DNA of 46,761 bases from an uncultured Armatimonadota bacterium (lineage in GTDB: Bacteria; Armatimonadota; Armatimonadia; Armatimonadales; Armatimonadaceae): NCBI GenBank assembly GCA_903910385.1, contig CAIVZM010000072.1:1-46761 (forward strand), written 5' to 3'. The notes under the pieces are model-generated. The model did no database searches and was not told where the DNA came from. It was given only the letters and a program-made list of their open reading frames with translations. Positions 16,620 through 25,535 of this stretch are shown piece after piece. Every line of letters starts with the position of its first letter. Within the stretch, counting starts at the first letter, position 1. The position numbers and the translations under genes are program-made.

Positions 16620-19600
16620 ATGTCAATAGCGCCGACACCCGTCGGGGATCGACAGATGCCGGACAACCGTCCAACACGAGCGGTCGAACGCCCGTTTTAT
16701 ATTACGGGCGGCACCTTGCCGCCAGACGCATCCTCCTATGTCCCCCGCCATGCCGATCAGGATTTGTATGATGGCCTTTTGACAGGGGAATACTGCTATA
16801 TCCTGAACACACGGCAGATGGGGAAATCCTCCCTGATGGTCCGCACCGCGCAACGATTGCGGGATGCAGGTTGCATCGTCGCCGTGCTGGATCTGACCGC
16901 TATCGGGCAAAATCTGACCGTCGAGCAGTGGTATGACGGTCTTCTTGTCTCGCTTGCCGAACAATCCGGAATGGAAGATGAACTGGAGGACTTCTGGGAG
17001 GACAATCCACAACTTGGTCCGATGCAACGCTTTCTGTCCGCGATTCGCCAGGTGCTCCTGCCCAGACTCAACGGGCGAAATCTGATCATTTTCGTCGATG
17101 AGATCGATGCAGTCCGTTCCCTGCCCTTCTCCGTCAACGAGTTTTTTGGAGGAATCCGGGAGTGCTATAATCGCCGTGCTCAGGATCCCACATTTGAACA
17201 CTTGACTTTCTGCCTGCTCGGAGTCGCTACCCCTGCCGATCTGATCGACGACACCCGAATTTCGCCATTCAATGTCGGGCGTCGAATTATGCTACTGGAT
17301 TTCACGCCATCCGAAGCCGCCCCTCTGAGTCAGGGAATGAGACCTCAGGGCAATGCCCTGATCTCTCGTGTCCTGTACTGGACGAACGGGCATCCGTACA
17401 TGACCCAACGCCTGTGCCGATCCGTGGCGGAAGCGGGTCTCGCCGGTAACGTTTCTGAGACAGATGTCGATCATCTTTGCAACAATCTCTTCCTTTCCAA
17501 AGCGGCTCGCGATGGTGATGACAACCTGGCTTTTGTTCGCACGCGCCTGCTCCGAAGTGACGCCGACCTCGCCAGCCTTTTAGACCTTTATCAAAAGGTG
17601 CAGACAGGGAAGCGAGTTCCCGATGACGAAACCAACCCCCTCTGCTCAGTCTTACGTCTTTCCGGCGTCGTCCGTGTCGATAAAAACGGGCTTTTTCAGG
17701 TTCGGAATCGCATTTATGACCGCGTCTTTGATAAAGAGTGGGTAGTCGCTCATATGCCGGACGCGGAATTGCGACGGCAGAAAGCGGCTTACCGACGCGG
17801 TCTTTTCCGGGCGGCGGCTATCGGCGGCGGGTTCGCCGGCGCAATGGGAGCGCTGGCGATTTACGCATTTGTGCAACAGTCACAGGCGAAAACGGAGTGG
17901 CAACGGGCGGAAAGCAACTTCAAAATCGCCACGCAGGAGAAAAAGCGAGCGCAGAGCGAGCAACAGAAAGCCGAAGAGCAAAAAAGGGTTGCGGAAGAGC
18001 AGAAGACCCTCGCAGAAACTCGAAAGGGAATTGCGGACAAGGCTCGCGAAGAAGCTGAGCGCCAGAAAACGGCAGCGCAACAGGCTAACCAGAAGTTGGT
18101 AGTATCTCTGGATGAAGTCAAAAAACAACAACAAAGAGCCGACGATGAAGCGAAAAAGGCGCGGTTAGCCCAGAGCATCGCGGAAGAGGCGAAAAACGAA
18201 GCGTTTAAGCAAAGAAACATAGCCGTAAACCAGAGGCGTGAGGCAATTCGGCGGCGCGAAGAAGCGCGGCGCAGTCTGGCGCGTCTGGCGGAAGACAAGG
18301 GGCGGCGGTTGGCGCAAGACGGCGATTACTATGGATCGTCGCTTTATCTATCGGAAGCGTTGCGTCTGGGAACCAGTGATCCTCAGCAGAATCAGGCAGC
18401 CAAAGTTCGCTTTTCGGAGGTTGTTTCGCGGTTACCGCGCCTTGTTAACCAGTGGTCAATCCTGGGTACATCGATGCGCTCCTGCTACCCGGTAGGCTTC
18501 ACTGCCAGCGGCGCTACCGTATTTGAGGTAGGAGGTCTTTTCAACACCGTCCAGCGACAGTCAGAACCGATCAGCCAGAGCGCAAGACGCGAAGGGGCGA
18601 CGGTTGCTTTCTGGAAGCCGGATGTCGGGCGGATGAATCAGGATATCGTCCCACTACCGTTCGCAGAATCGACGCCGAACCATCTGATATGGCTGTCAGA
18701 GGATGGTCGAATGGCGCTCTCACAGATGCCCGCTTCCCGGCAGGGTTATGTCCGGTTGCAACTATGGTCTATTGCCGAAGCGGGAAAACGCCCAGCGACG
18801 CCGCTGTATCGAGCGTGTGAGACGACAACGCTAAAGAGTTCTTCCTCTGTTGATGTCTCTCAAAATGGTTCCCGGATCGCAATGATAGATTATCGCGGAA
18901 TCATTTCCGTCTGCGATTTGCCGTCCGGGAAAGTAATTCTGGAGCGTGCCAGCTTGCTATCTGCGCCGCGGCCGGCGATCAGTCCCGATGGCAGTATCGT
19001 CGTGTATCAGGAACAACGTACCGATTCGTCCCCAAATAATGTCTATATGGTGAGTTTGAGTGACGGAGCCACACTGCAAAAAGTGAATCCCACCAATAAA
19101 ACCATCAAAGATCTGCAAATCAGTCCGGATGGACGTCGGCTTCTGATAGTGGCTCCCTATTTCACCACCCTCTATAAAATTGTACGCGAGGGTGATGAAC
19201 GATCACTCAAGATAGCGTCACCGACAGAAATCGGCGTCCAGTATGCGATAAAAGGTAAATTTTCGTCCGATAGTAAACTCCTTGCGCTGGGAAGTGGTAG
19301 CGAGGTCATCGTCTGCAACGCGGAAAATGGTCAACGTATCGCCGTTTTGCATCCTAATATAGGGGGAATCAGTCTGCTTTGTTTCAGCCCGAACGGTCGT
19401 ATTCTGGCGGTTGGCGGACAGAATCAAACGCTTACCCTCTGGAATACGGACGATTTTAGCGCTCCCCCTACAAAGATACGCCATACATCGCCGATCTGGC
19501 GTTGTAATTTCAGTCCGGACAGCAGGCTTCTTCTTACAATGGATGCAGGTTCGTCCGCGCGTCTCTGGGATTTGCAACAGAGTATTCCTGAAGGACGAAC

Positions 19601-21626
19601 CCTTTTACGCGTCCACGGTATAGAAAATATCAATGAACTGGAAGCCAGCCCGGATGGTCGATGGTGCGCAGCGCTTCGGGTTAACGGCACAATTACTGTT
19701 GTTAACGCCCGAACAGGGATTCCTCCATTCGCTCCCTTCCCCGTACAACCGACCTATTTTATAGGACGCTCACATCGTCGCATGCAGTTCAGTAGCGATG
19801 GAAATTACCTCGTATTTCAGGGCGATGATACGGTAAGCGTTTTTGATATGCGCTCCGGCAAACTCCTGTGGAAAATGAGTGCAAACGCCGGTAAGAACGC
19901 CAATACCCGCCTGGTTCGCGCCATATTTCTTCCGGGTTCCTCACACCTTGTTACGGCGGATGCCAGTGGAACCGTCAAATTCTGGGAGCAGGCTACCGGG
20001 AAGCCAATCGGGAAACCATTCCGCCGAAGCGCATCCGCCGACGCCGGATTATCCGATATCGCCATACATCCGGACGGCGACCGTATCGCCCTCCTCTTTC
20101 AACGCGAAACGATCTCCTGGAATTGGAAGACAGGTCGAATCGTACCGATGGAAGGAACCACAGACTGGCGTCCCGGCGACAAGCTAGACTTTAGCCCAGA
20201 TGGCAAGACACTGATCTGCTACGGGTCTTCCAATGCGATTCCACGAACGAGTGCGCAACCGGGAGCGAAACGCCCTGAACCGCATCAGGTAAACCTCTGG
20301 AACGCGGATACCGGAAAAATCCAGACTCGCCTGCTACATACCGAGGATGCACATGCGGTAGCATTTTCGCCGGATAGTAAAAGAGTGATGACAGCCGCCG
20401 GTACGAACGCTTATCTGTGGAACGCTACGACCGGCCAGACGCTCTCTTCACCTTTACCGCATCCCGATTCCGTGACCAATGTGGCGTTCACCCGCGATGG
20501 AGTCATGGGAATTACTGGATGCATGGACTCGACACTCCGTATCTGGGATGGTTCCGGAGAGATGATTTTTCAGCGCACGGGGAAAAATCGAAACGCCGGG
20601 GCGGTAGTTGGACTTACCCTGTCGCCCGATGGGCATGAAATATGGGGCGGCGGTTGGATAGGAGCCGCAGCATGGGAAATTCCGCGTCCCTACGGTATCC
20701 CTGACGAACTGGTCAGGACTGCCAATTTGCTGGCTTGCGAAGAAGTCACTTCTGAAGGCGGTTCCGCCCTGAGTCAGGCTCGTCTGGATGTCACCTGGAA
20801 ACAGATGTCTCAGAATCCGCTGATTGGCGGCTTGAACGAAACCAGCCCTCAAATCCTACGCCGTCAGGCAATCACTTATCTTGATTCCCAGCAGTGGAAA
20901 GAGGCGGAGCGTCTGGCGACAGCGACGCTCGATCACTGGCCCGCCGATGCCGAAGCGTTGACCGCTCGTATGGTCGCTCGTACCTTTCAGGGACACTTTA
21001 AGGAAGCGCTGGAAGACTCGAAGCGTCTTCAGGTTCAGGGCGACCCGAGTTGGTTGCCGGTGGATGTCGGAATATTGCTCTGCAATACGAATGACATGGA
21101 ACAATATCGCCAACTTTGCCGCAATCGGCTGGAAATTATGCCTCCTGTAGAGTCCCTGTCTCCGGATGATTTTAGTCCCTTACGCGTATTGACGCTCGCG
21201 CCTGGCGGGCTGGATAATTACGACTCCACCATACAGATTGCGGAACGGGGCATCGCGCGTTACCCTACCGCACAGGCGCCGCAATATTTGCTCATCGGTT
21301 TGCTTTACCGGGCAGGACGTTATGAGGAAGCGTTGAATCGATACGAAAATTTTCCGACCAATCGTGGCTCGGAATGGCCTTTGCTGGAGTGCGGAGCCAG
21401 ATACTATGCCGCATTCGCTAACGCCCGTCTTAATAGTATGGATAGAGCCAGAGAATTATTCACTCAGGCGCGACAGTTACGTTCCAAATTGATGAATGTG
21501 TGGCGTTACCGGTTGGAGACCAATGTCATCGACCGTGAGGGGGAACAGATTCTGGGGAAAACATCGGTGGCGCGGCAGGGAAGTTTCACTGCGCCACCAT
21601 TACCCAAACGGCTCAGGAGTCTGTGA
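16620..21626 (+). CDS. Giant AAA_35-type ATPase with TM, coiled coil, WD40-like propeller and TPR tail
   Basis: 1668 residues. The N-terminal ATPase (about 20-380) is of the AAA-like type common in cyanobacteria. FYITGGTLPPDASSYVPR opens it, Walker A is RQMGKSS (65-71) and Walker B is LIIFVDE (155-161). A single TM helix lies near 395-415. A Lys/Glu/Gln-rich coiled coil with EEQKRVAEEQK-type repeats spans about 420-570. WD40/TolB-like blades (FSPDSRLL, SPDGRRLL, LWNTDD, LWNATTG) fill about 610-1360. TPR-like helices (about 1400-1640) end the protein. No signal peptide; the ATPase is probably cytoplasmic and the propeller across the membrane or on the inner face, depending on topology. The architecture is that of STAND-like signal hubs; ligand and output are unknown. 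ATG 16620 has AGGA 11 nt upstream. It is monocistronic, behind a CRP-like site and doubled -10. Confidence 0.85.
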   Translation: MSIAPTPVGDRQMPDNRPTRAVERPFYITGGTLPPDASSYVPRHADQDLYDGLLTGEYCYILNTRQMGKSSLMVRTAQRLRDAGCIVAVLDLTAIGQNLTVEQWYDGLLVSLAEQSGMEDELEDFWEDNPQLGPMQRFLSAIRQVLLPRLNGRNLIIFVDEIDAVRSLPFSVNEFFGGIRECYNRRAQDPTFEHLTFCLLGVATPADLIDDTRISPFNVGRRIMLLDFTPSEAAPLSQGMRPQGNALISRVLYWTNGHPYMTQRLCRSVAEAGLAGNVSETDVDHLCNNLFLSKAARDGDDNLAFVRTRLLRSDADLASLLDLYQKVQTGKRVPDDETNPLCSVLRLSGVVRVDKNGLFQVRNRIYDRVFDKEWVVAHMPDAELRRQKAAYRRGLFRAAAIGGGFAGAMGALAIYAFVQQSQAKTEWQRAESNFKIATQEKKRAQSEQQKAEEQKRVAEEQKTLAETRKGIADKAREEAERQKTAAQQANQKLVVSLDEVKKQQQRADDEAKKARLAQSIAEEAKNEAFKQRNIAVNQRREAIRRREEARRSLARLAEDKGRRLAQDGDYYGSSLYLSEALRLGTSDPQQNQAAKVRFSEVVSRLPRLVNQWSILGTSMRSCYPVGFTASGATVFEVGGLFNTVQRQSEPISQSARREGATVAFWKPDVGRMNQDIVPLPFAESTPNHLIWLSEDGRMALSQMPASRQGYVRLQLWSIAEAGKRPATPLYRACETTTLKSSSSVDVSQNGSRIAMIDYRGIISVCDLPSGKVILERASLLSAPRPAISPDGSIVVYQEQRTDSSPNNVYMVSLSDGATLQKVNPTNKTIKDLQISPDGRRLLIVAPYFTTLYKIVREGDERSLKIASPTEIGVQYAIKGKFSSDSKLLALGSGSEVIVCNAENGQRIAVLHPNIGGISLLCFSPNGRILAVGGQNQTLTLWNTDDFSAPPTKIRHTSPIWRCNFSPDSRLLLTMDAGSSARLWDLQQSIPEGRTLLRVHGIENINELEASPDGRWCAALRVNGTITVVNARTGIPPFAPFPVQPTYFIGRSHRRMQFSSDGNYLVFQGDDTVSVFDMRSGKLLWKMSANAGKNANTRLVRAIFLPGSSHLVTADASGTVKFWEQATGKPIGKPFRRSASADAGLSDIAIHPDGDRIALLFQRETISWNWKTGRIVPMEGTTDWRPGDKLDFSPDGKTLICYGSSNAIPRTSAQPGAKRPEPHQVNLWNADTGKIQTRLLHTEDAHAVAFSPDSKRVMTAAGTNAYLWNATTGQTLSSPLPHPDSVTNVAFTRDGVMGITGCMDSTLRIWDGSGEMIFQRTGKNRNAGAVVGLTLSPDGHEIWGGGWIGAAAWEIPRPYGIPDELVRTANLLACEEVTSEGGSALSQARLDVTWKQMSQNPLIGGLNETSPQILRRQAITYLDSQQWKEAERLATATLDHWPADAEALTARMVARTFQGHFKEALEDSKRLQVQGDPSWLPVDVGILLCNTNDMEQYRQLCRNRLEIMPPVESLSPDDFSPLRVLTLAPGGLDNYDSTIQIAERGIARYPTAQAPQYLLIGLLYRAGRYEEALNRYENFPTNRGSEWPLLECGARYYAAFANARLNSMDRARELFTQARQLRSKLMNVWRYRLETNVIDREGEQILGKTSVARQGSFTAPPLPKRLRSL

Positions 21627-21690
21627 GTAAGTGTCAGTCAAGTAAGCCATTGACGAACTTTTACGCGCCCCTGATTTCCCGACTCTCAGA

Positions 21691-22317
21691 TTACAGAGAA
21701 AGCGGACCGACAAGGAACGCGAAGATAGCATCTCGCGCCGGGCCAATGATACGACCGAGAACGCCCGTCAGCGCCAGCCCCAGAAAAAGAATGACGCCAT
21801 ATTGCCGGGCGAACTGCTGATATTTGAAAGCCAGGTTCGTCGGCAACGCACTGGTTAGTAGATGTGATCCGTCCAAAGGGTAAATCGGCAACAGATTGAA
21901 CAGGGCAAGCGAAATGTTGATTAAGACAAATAGCCCCCCGACAATCTGGGTTTCCCCATGACCGAAAAGCCCGAATCGTAGCGCCATCGCCCCGCCGACC
22001 GCCATGATGATGTTGGAAAGCGGCCCGGCAAAAGCCACAATCGCCATTCCCAATCGAGGATTCACGGTAAAATTCGCCGGGTTTGTCTGAACCGGCTTAC
22101 CCCATCCGATTCCAAATCCGGAAAGCGTCGTAACGACGATCATTATCGCGCCGAGTGGATCGAAGTGCGCCCAGGGGGCGGCGGTAATCCTTCCCTGTAA
22201 TCGCGGGGTGTCATCCCCCAGTGCATCGGCGGCGATTGCATGCGCCAGTTCATGCACCGTAATACAGAGAATCAGGATAACCAGAATAATCAGCGATTGA
22301 GCAAAATCAATGTTCAC
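21691..22317 (-). CDS. Site-2 protease family (M50) membrane protein
   Basis: 208 residues, almost entirely membrane-embedded. The zinc motif HELAH (His22, Glu23, His26) sits in the first TM helix, and the third metal ligand is the Asp in NLLPIYPLDGSHLL (about 145). GWGKPVQTNPANF is typical of this short M50 branch, which lacks PDZ and CBS domains. Members cleave within the membrane, but the substrates of this short type are mostly unknown. GTG 22317 is the only start before the catalytic helix, and the ribosome site is weak. A close paralogue lies just upstream on the same strand, separated by a strong hairpin. Confidence 0.88.
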   Translation of the reverse strand: MNIDFAQSLIILVILILCITVHELAHAIAADALGDDTPRLQGRITAAPWAHFDPLGAIMIVVTTLSGFGIGWGKPVQTNPANFTVNPRLGMAIVAFAGPLSNIIMAVGGAMALRFGLFGHGETQIVGGLFVLINISLALFNLLPIYPLDGSHLLTSALPTNLAFKYQQFARQYGVILFLGLALTGVLGRIIGPARDAIFAFLVGPLSL

Positions 22318-22344
22318 GCTTCTAATACCGCCAACCAGACAAAC

Positions 22345-22380
22345 AAATTCCCGACGCCGCGATAACAGCGTCGGGAATTT
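22345..22380. terminator. Strong hairpin between the two M50 genes
   Basis: A 13-bp perfect stem (AAATTCCCGACGC / GCGTCGGGAATTT) with a 10-nt loop. The A/T ends give short U runs in either direction. It would terminate or process the transcript of the upstream paralogue before the downstream one. Confidence 0.7.
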
Positions 22381-22405
22381 ACCTGTTAGGAGTCACCGGA
22401 TAGCG

Positions 22406-23107
22406 TTACTGACCGATTAACCAGCGGAACAGATTCAGAATGATCGGCGCGATGAACTCCCCCAGTTTGCCGCTATACATCAGACCCAGCAACAGGAAGA
22501 CGCCAAATTTCTGCATGAACAATCGGTAAGGCTTTGCCAGTTCTTCCGGCAACAGACTCGCCATGATATGAGAACCGTCCAGCGGGTGAATCGGCACCAG
22601 ATTAAAGCAGAAAAGCGATAGATTGATGATCATGACAATTGCAATCGTGATAATCGCCATCTGAGCGAATTCGCTGTATCCCAGGCCGCCTGCGATAATG
22701 AAGCGGGCGATGGGGGCAAGAACCATCGCTGTCAGCAGATTCATTGCCGGACCTGCCGCCGCCACCAGTGCGATGCCGCGATTTGCGCCGCCGCGATACT
22801 TTGTCGGGTCGGTCTTGACCGGCTTCCCCCAACCAATCGGGAAACCGATGAGCATCGTTACCACCAGCAACAGGAAGCCAAGAGCGTCGAAATGCTTGAA
22901 AGGGTTCAGGGTAATGCGTCCCGCTTCTCGCGGCCCCGGATCGCCGAGTCGGTCTGCCATCCAGGCATGACCGAACTCATGCACTGAGGTAGCAATCACC
23001 ACTGCCAGAAGCAAAAGAGCATAGAGCCAGAGCGGAGGCGCCTCAAGAGGCGTCGCCATCGCCGACGAAAGCGGGTTGAAGACTTCCCGCTGCAGAATAT
23101 CCATCAT
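22406..23107 (-). CDS. Site-2 protease family (M50) membrane protein, paralogue
   Basis: 233 residues. HEFGH (His43, Glu44, His47) lies in the second hydrophobic segment and the Asp ligand in NLVPIHPLDGSHIM (about 175). GWGKPVKTDPTKY parallels the neighbour. It has a 20-residue N-terminal extension compared with the 208-residue paralogue. ATG 23107 is behind GGAGGA at 9 nt, so unlike the paralogue it is well set for initiation. The two genes look like a tandem duplication that diverged, and the hairpin between them suggests they are expressed at different levels. The substrate is unknown. The plus-strand neighbour (GH13) diverges. Confidence 0.88.
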   Translation of the reverse strand: MMDILQREVFNPLSSAMATPLEAPPLWLYALLLLAVVIATSVHEFGHAWMADRLGDPGPREAGRITLNPFKHFDALGFLLLVVTMLIGFPIGWGKPVKTDPTKYRGGANRGIALVAAAGPAMNLLTAMVLAPIARFIIAGGLGYSEFAQMAIITIAIVMIINLSLFCFNLVPIHPLDGSHIMASLLPEELAKPYRLFMQKFGVFLLLGLMYSGKLGEFIAPIILNLFRWLIGQ

Positions 23108-23360
23108 CGCCGCATTCCTCCGAAGGAACCACCGGGTAATGCAGTATTATACGCGAGTTTCCCCATTTTTGTTGCGTGTGTACCGCTGTCTGTCTTATGC
23201 CAATTTTGGCGGGGCGCAGGAGTCGTTTTCTTCCAGAATGGTAGATGGCGACAGGACTGCGTAAGAGCATCTTGTAATAAGAGTCTGTATCAGCGCTGAC
23301 AGCGCCGACAGGGAGAATCCGAAACCGGAAAGAGTCTGCAAGTTTTGCGAGAGCTTCTGG

Positions 23361-23402
23361 GTATATATGTCCATGTATATATGTCCATGTATATGTGTCT
23401 AT
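23361..23402 (+). repeat. Triple 14-bp tandem repeat upstream of GH13
   Basis: The 14-bp unit GTATATATGTCCAT occurs at 23361-23374 and 23375-23388. A third copy with two changes lies at 23389-23402. It ends 25 bp before the amylase start, in the promoter region. It could be an operator array or phase-variable spacer; 14 bp is not a whole helical turn. Confidence 0.8.
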
Positions 23403-23410
23403 GAAAATGG

Positions 23411-23416
23411 TAGAAT
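23411..23416 (+). promoter_or_regulatory. -10 box near GH13 start
   Basis: TAGAAT 10 nt before the chosen ATG, directly after the tandem repeat. There is no ribosome site in between. The -35 region would fall within the repeat and matches no consensus. Confidence 0.3.
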
Positions 23417-23426
23417 CGGTCATATT

Positions 23427-25340
23427 ATGCCGCCTCTGTTTCGCATCGTGTTTTTTCGCTTCCTGCTGGCGCTAGTAGCCAGCATCGCCTTTCGCCTCCC
23501 TCTTTATGCAGATCCTCCGGCAGTCGAAAAAGTGGAACCGCCTCACTGGTGGATCGGTTCTTCCATGCGTTCGGTGCGGTTGCTGGTACGCGGTTCTCAT
23601 CTCAATGGAGCCCAAGTTCGGAAAAATAGCGCGGGCGTTTCGGCAGGCAAAGCGAAGGTGAGTGCAGATGGTCGATATCTCTTTATAGATCTGACCATCG
23701 CCAGTAATGCAACAATCGGCGAACATCCGCTGATCATTCAGACAGTTGAAGGACAGACGACAGCGCCGTTCCGCCTCGAAGAATCTCTCCCTCGCGCCGG
23801 TCGCTTTCAGGGTTTCAGCGCCGATGATGTCATTTATCTGGCTCTCCCAGACCGTTTCAGCGATGGCGACTCGGGCAACAACGATCCGGCAAAATCGCGC
23901 GGACTATATAATCCCGCTAAAACGCGTTCGTATCATGGCGGAGACTTCGCCGGGATTCACAAGCGGCTTCCCTATCTGAAATCGCTGGGTATCACCGCCC
24001 TCTGGATGACACCGATTTACGACAATGCAGACCATGCAAATCCGGCGCGTGTGTATGATAACCAGCAAAATATCGATTACCACGGCTACGCCGCAATCGA
24101 TTATTATGGGGCTGAGGAGCATTTCGGGACAATTTCCGAACTTAAGGCACTCGTAGACGCCGCACACGCTCTCGGCATCAAAGTCATTCAGGATCAGGTC
24201 TGCAATCATGTCGGCGAGTTTCATCCCTGGGCGGCATCGGCTCCCACTCCGACATGGCTGAACGGGACGAAATCCAACCACATCGATTGTGACTGGAACA
24301 TCACCAACCTGATGAACCCGGACGCCGCGCCGCAGACGCAAACGGCAACGCTGGACGGGTGGTTCGCCGGAATACTGCCCGATATGAACCAGAATGATCC
24401 AGAAGTAGCACGATACCTTATACAAAACTCCCTCTGGTGGATCGGAACGATAGGCTTCGATGGTATCCGACAGGACACCATCCCCTATGTCTCGCGCCGA
24501 TTCTGGCGCTCCTGGACAGAGGCATTGAAGCGGGAATATCCGCGCCTGACAATATTAGGCGAAGTTCTGGATGGCAACCCTGCCCTGACCGCTTTTTATC
24601 AGGGAGGACGAAAAGGTTTCGACGGGATCAATACCGGTATAGATACCGTCTTCGATTATCCCTCCTACTTCGCTCTGCGAAACGCGTTCGCCGGGGATAA
24701 TCCGAATTTGAGTTCGATCCAGAAAATCCTCGCCAGCGACTGGCTGTATCCCCGTCCCGAGATTCTGGTCAACTTTATGAGCTTGCACGACCAGCCCTGC
24801 TTTATGAGCTTGCCGGGAGCGACTTACGCCCGTCTGCAAGTGGCGCAGACGTATATGTTCACCGTGCGCGGCATCCCCATGCTTTATTACGGCGATGAAA
24901 TCGGTCTTCCGGGAAGTGATGACCCGCACAATCGGCGCCATTTTCCCGGCGGATTCCCCGGCGATACGCGGGATGCCTATACATCTGCAGGACGAACGCC
25001 CGACGAACAACGTATCTTCGACCATGTCCGCCGACTCACGACACTACACGCCGAACTTCCCGCCCTGCGACGCGGCAAAATGGTGACGCTCTATCAACGC
25101 GACCAACAGTTTGTCTACGCCCGCACCCTCCCCGGCCAAAAGCCCGTCCTTATCGCCCTGAACCTCTCCAACAAGCCCGCCACTATAGAAGTGCCGGTTG
25201 GGGTTATGGGACTCACTTCCGGTGATAAACTACGTCCTTCGCTATCGTCAATGTCGTCAGATAGAGATGTAACAATTGTCGGCGGAGTCATAAAACTGAT
25301 ACTAACACCAACGAGTAGTGACATTTTCGTAGCATTATGA
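23427..25340 (+). CDS. Exported cyclomaltodextrinase/neopullulanase-type GH13 enzyme
   Basis: Hydrolyses cyclodextrins or short alpha-glucans outside the cytoplasm. The start at ATG 23427 places a Sec signal (FRFLLALVASIAFRLPLYA-D) at the N-terminus; upstream frame codons (from 23367) lie in tandem-repeat DNA and are not coding. Residues ~28-115 form the cyclomaltodextrinase N-domain (VEKVEPPHWWIGS). The barrel carries DQVCNHVGEF (region I), nucleophile Asp350 in GFDGIRQDT (II), acid Glu379 in LGEVLDG (III) and Asp455 in LHDQP (IV, where NHD is usual). The barrel is interrupted by a 50-residue segment before the nucleophile. A C-terminal beta domain (about 550-637) ends it. 637 residues is normal. 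It could supply maltodextrins for uptake; no transporter is in view. Confidence 0.9.
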   Translation: MPPLFRIVFFRFLLALVASIAFRLPLYADPPAVEKVEPPHWWIGSSMRSVRLLVRGSHLNGAQVRKNSAGVSAGKAKVSADGRYLFIDLTIASNATIGEHPLIIQTVEGQTTAPFRLEESLPRAGRFQGFSADDVIYLALPDRFSDGDSGNNDPAKSRGLYNPAKTRSYHGGDFAGIHKRLPYLKSLGITALWMTPIYDNADHANPARVYDNQQNIDYHGYAAIDYYGAEEHFGTISELKALVDAAHALGIKVIQDQVCNHVGEFHPWAASAPTPTWLNGTKSNHIDCDWNITNLMNPDAAPQTQTATLDGWFAGILPDMNQNDPEVARYLIQNSLWWIGTIGFDGIRQDTIPYVSRRFWRSWTEALKREYPRLTILGEVLDGNPALTAFYQGGRKGFDGINTGIDTVFDYPSYFALRNAFAGDNPNLSSIQKILASDWLYPRPEILVNFMSLHDQPCFMSLPGATYARLQVAQTYMFTVRGIPMLYYGDEIGLPGSDDPHNRRHFPGGFPGDTRDAYTSAGRTPDEQRIFDHVRRLTTLHAELPALRRGKMVTLYQRDQQFVYARTLPGQKPVLIALNLSNKPATIEVPVGVMGLTSGDKLRPSLSSMSSDRDVTIVGGVIKLILTPTSSDIFVAL

Positions 25341-25421
25341 TCTGAACCTGTCGCAGATTTCCGACACTAATTTTCAGGCGACATCGGTTCCCTGTTTCAG
25401 GGAGCAGAGTTAGTCAGATGA

Positions 25422-25427
25422 TATACT
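25422..25427 (+). promoter_or_regulatory. Possible -10 box of the prfB operon
   Basis: TATACT about 108 nt before the prfB GTG start, in the 195-nt gap after GH13. No consensus -35 is recognisable. A small hairpin (TCCCTG-TTT-CAGGGA) precedes it and may separate the two transcription units. Confidence 0.3.
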
Positions 25428-25535
25428 GTATTCAAGTGGAGCGGGGAGGCTAAACGTCGACCCGCTCTTATTGCGTCTCTGTACCTTCTGTTCAAGAAAT
25501 ATGGAGAAATCTGCTGTGAAAGGGTGTGAAACGTC

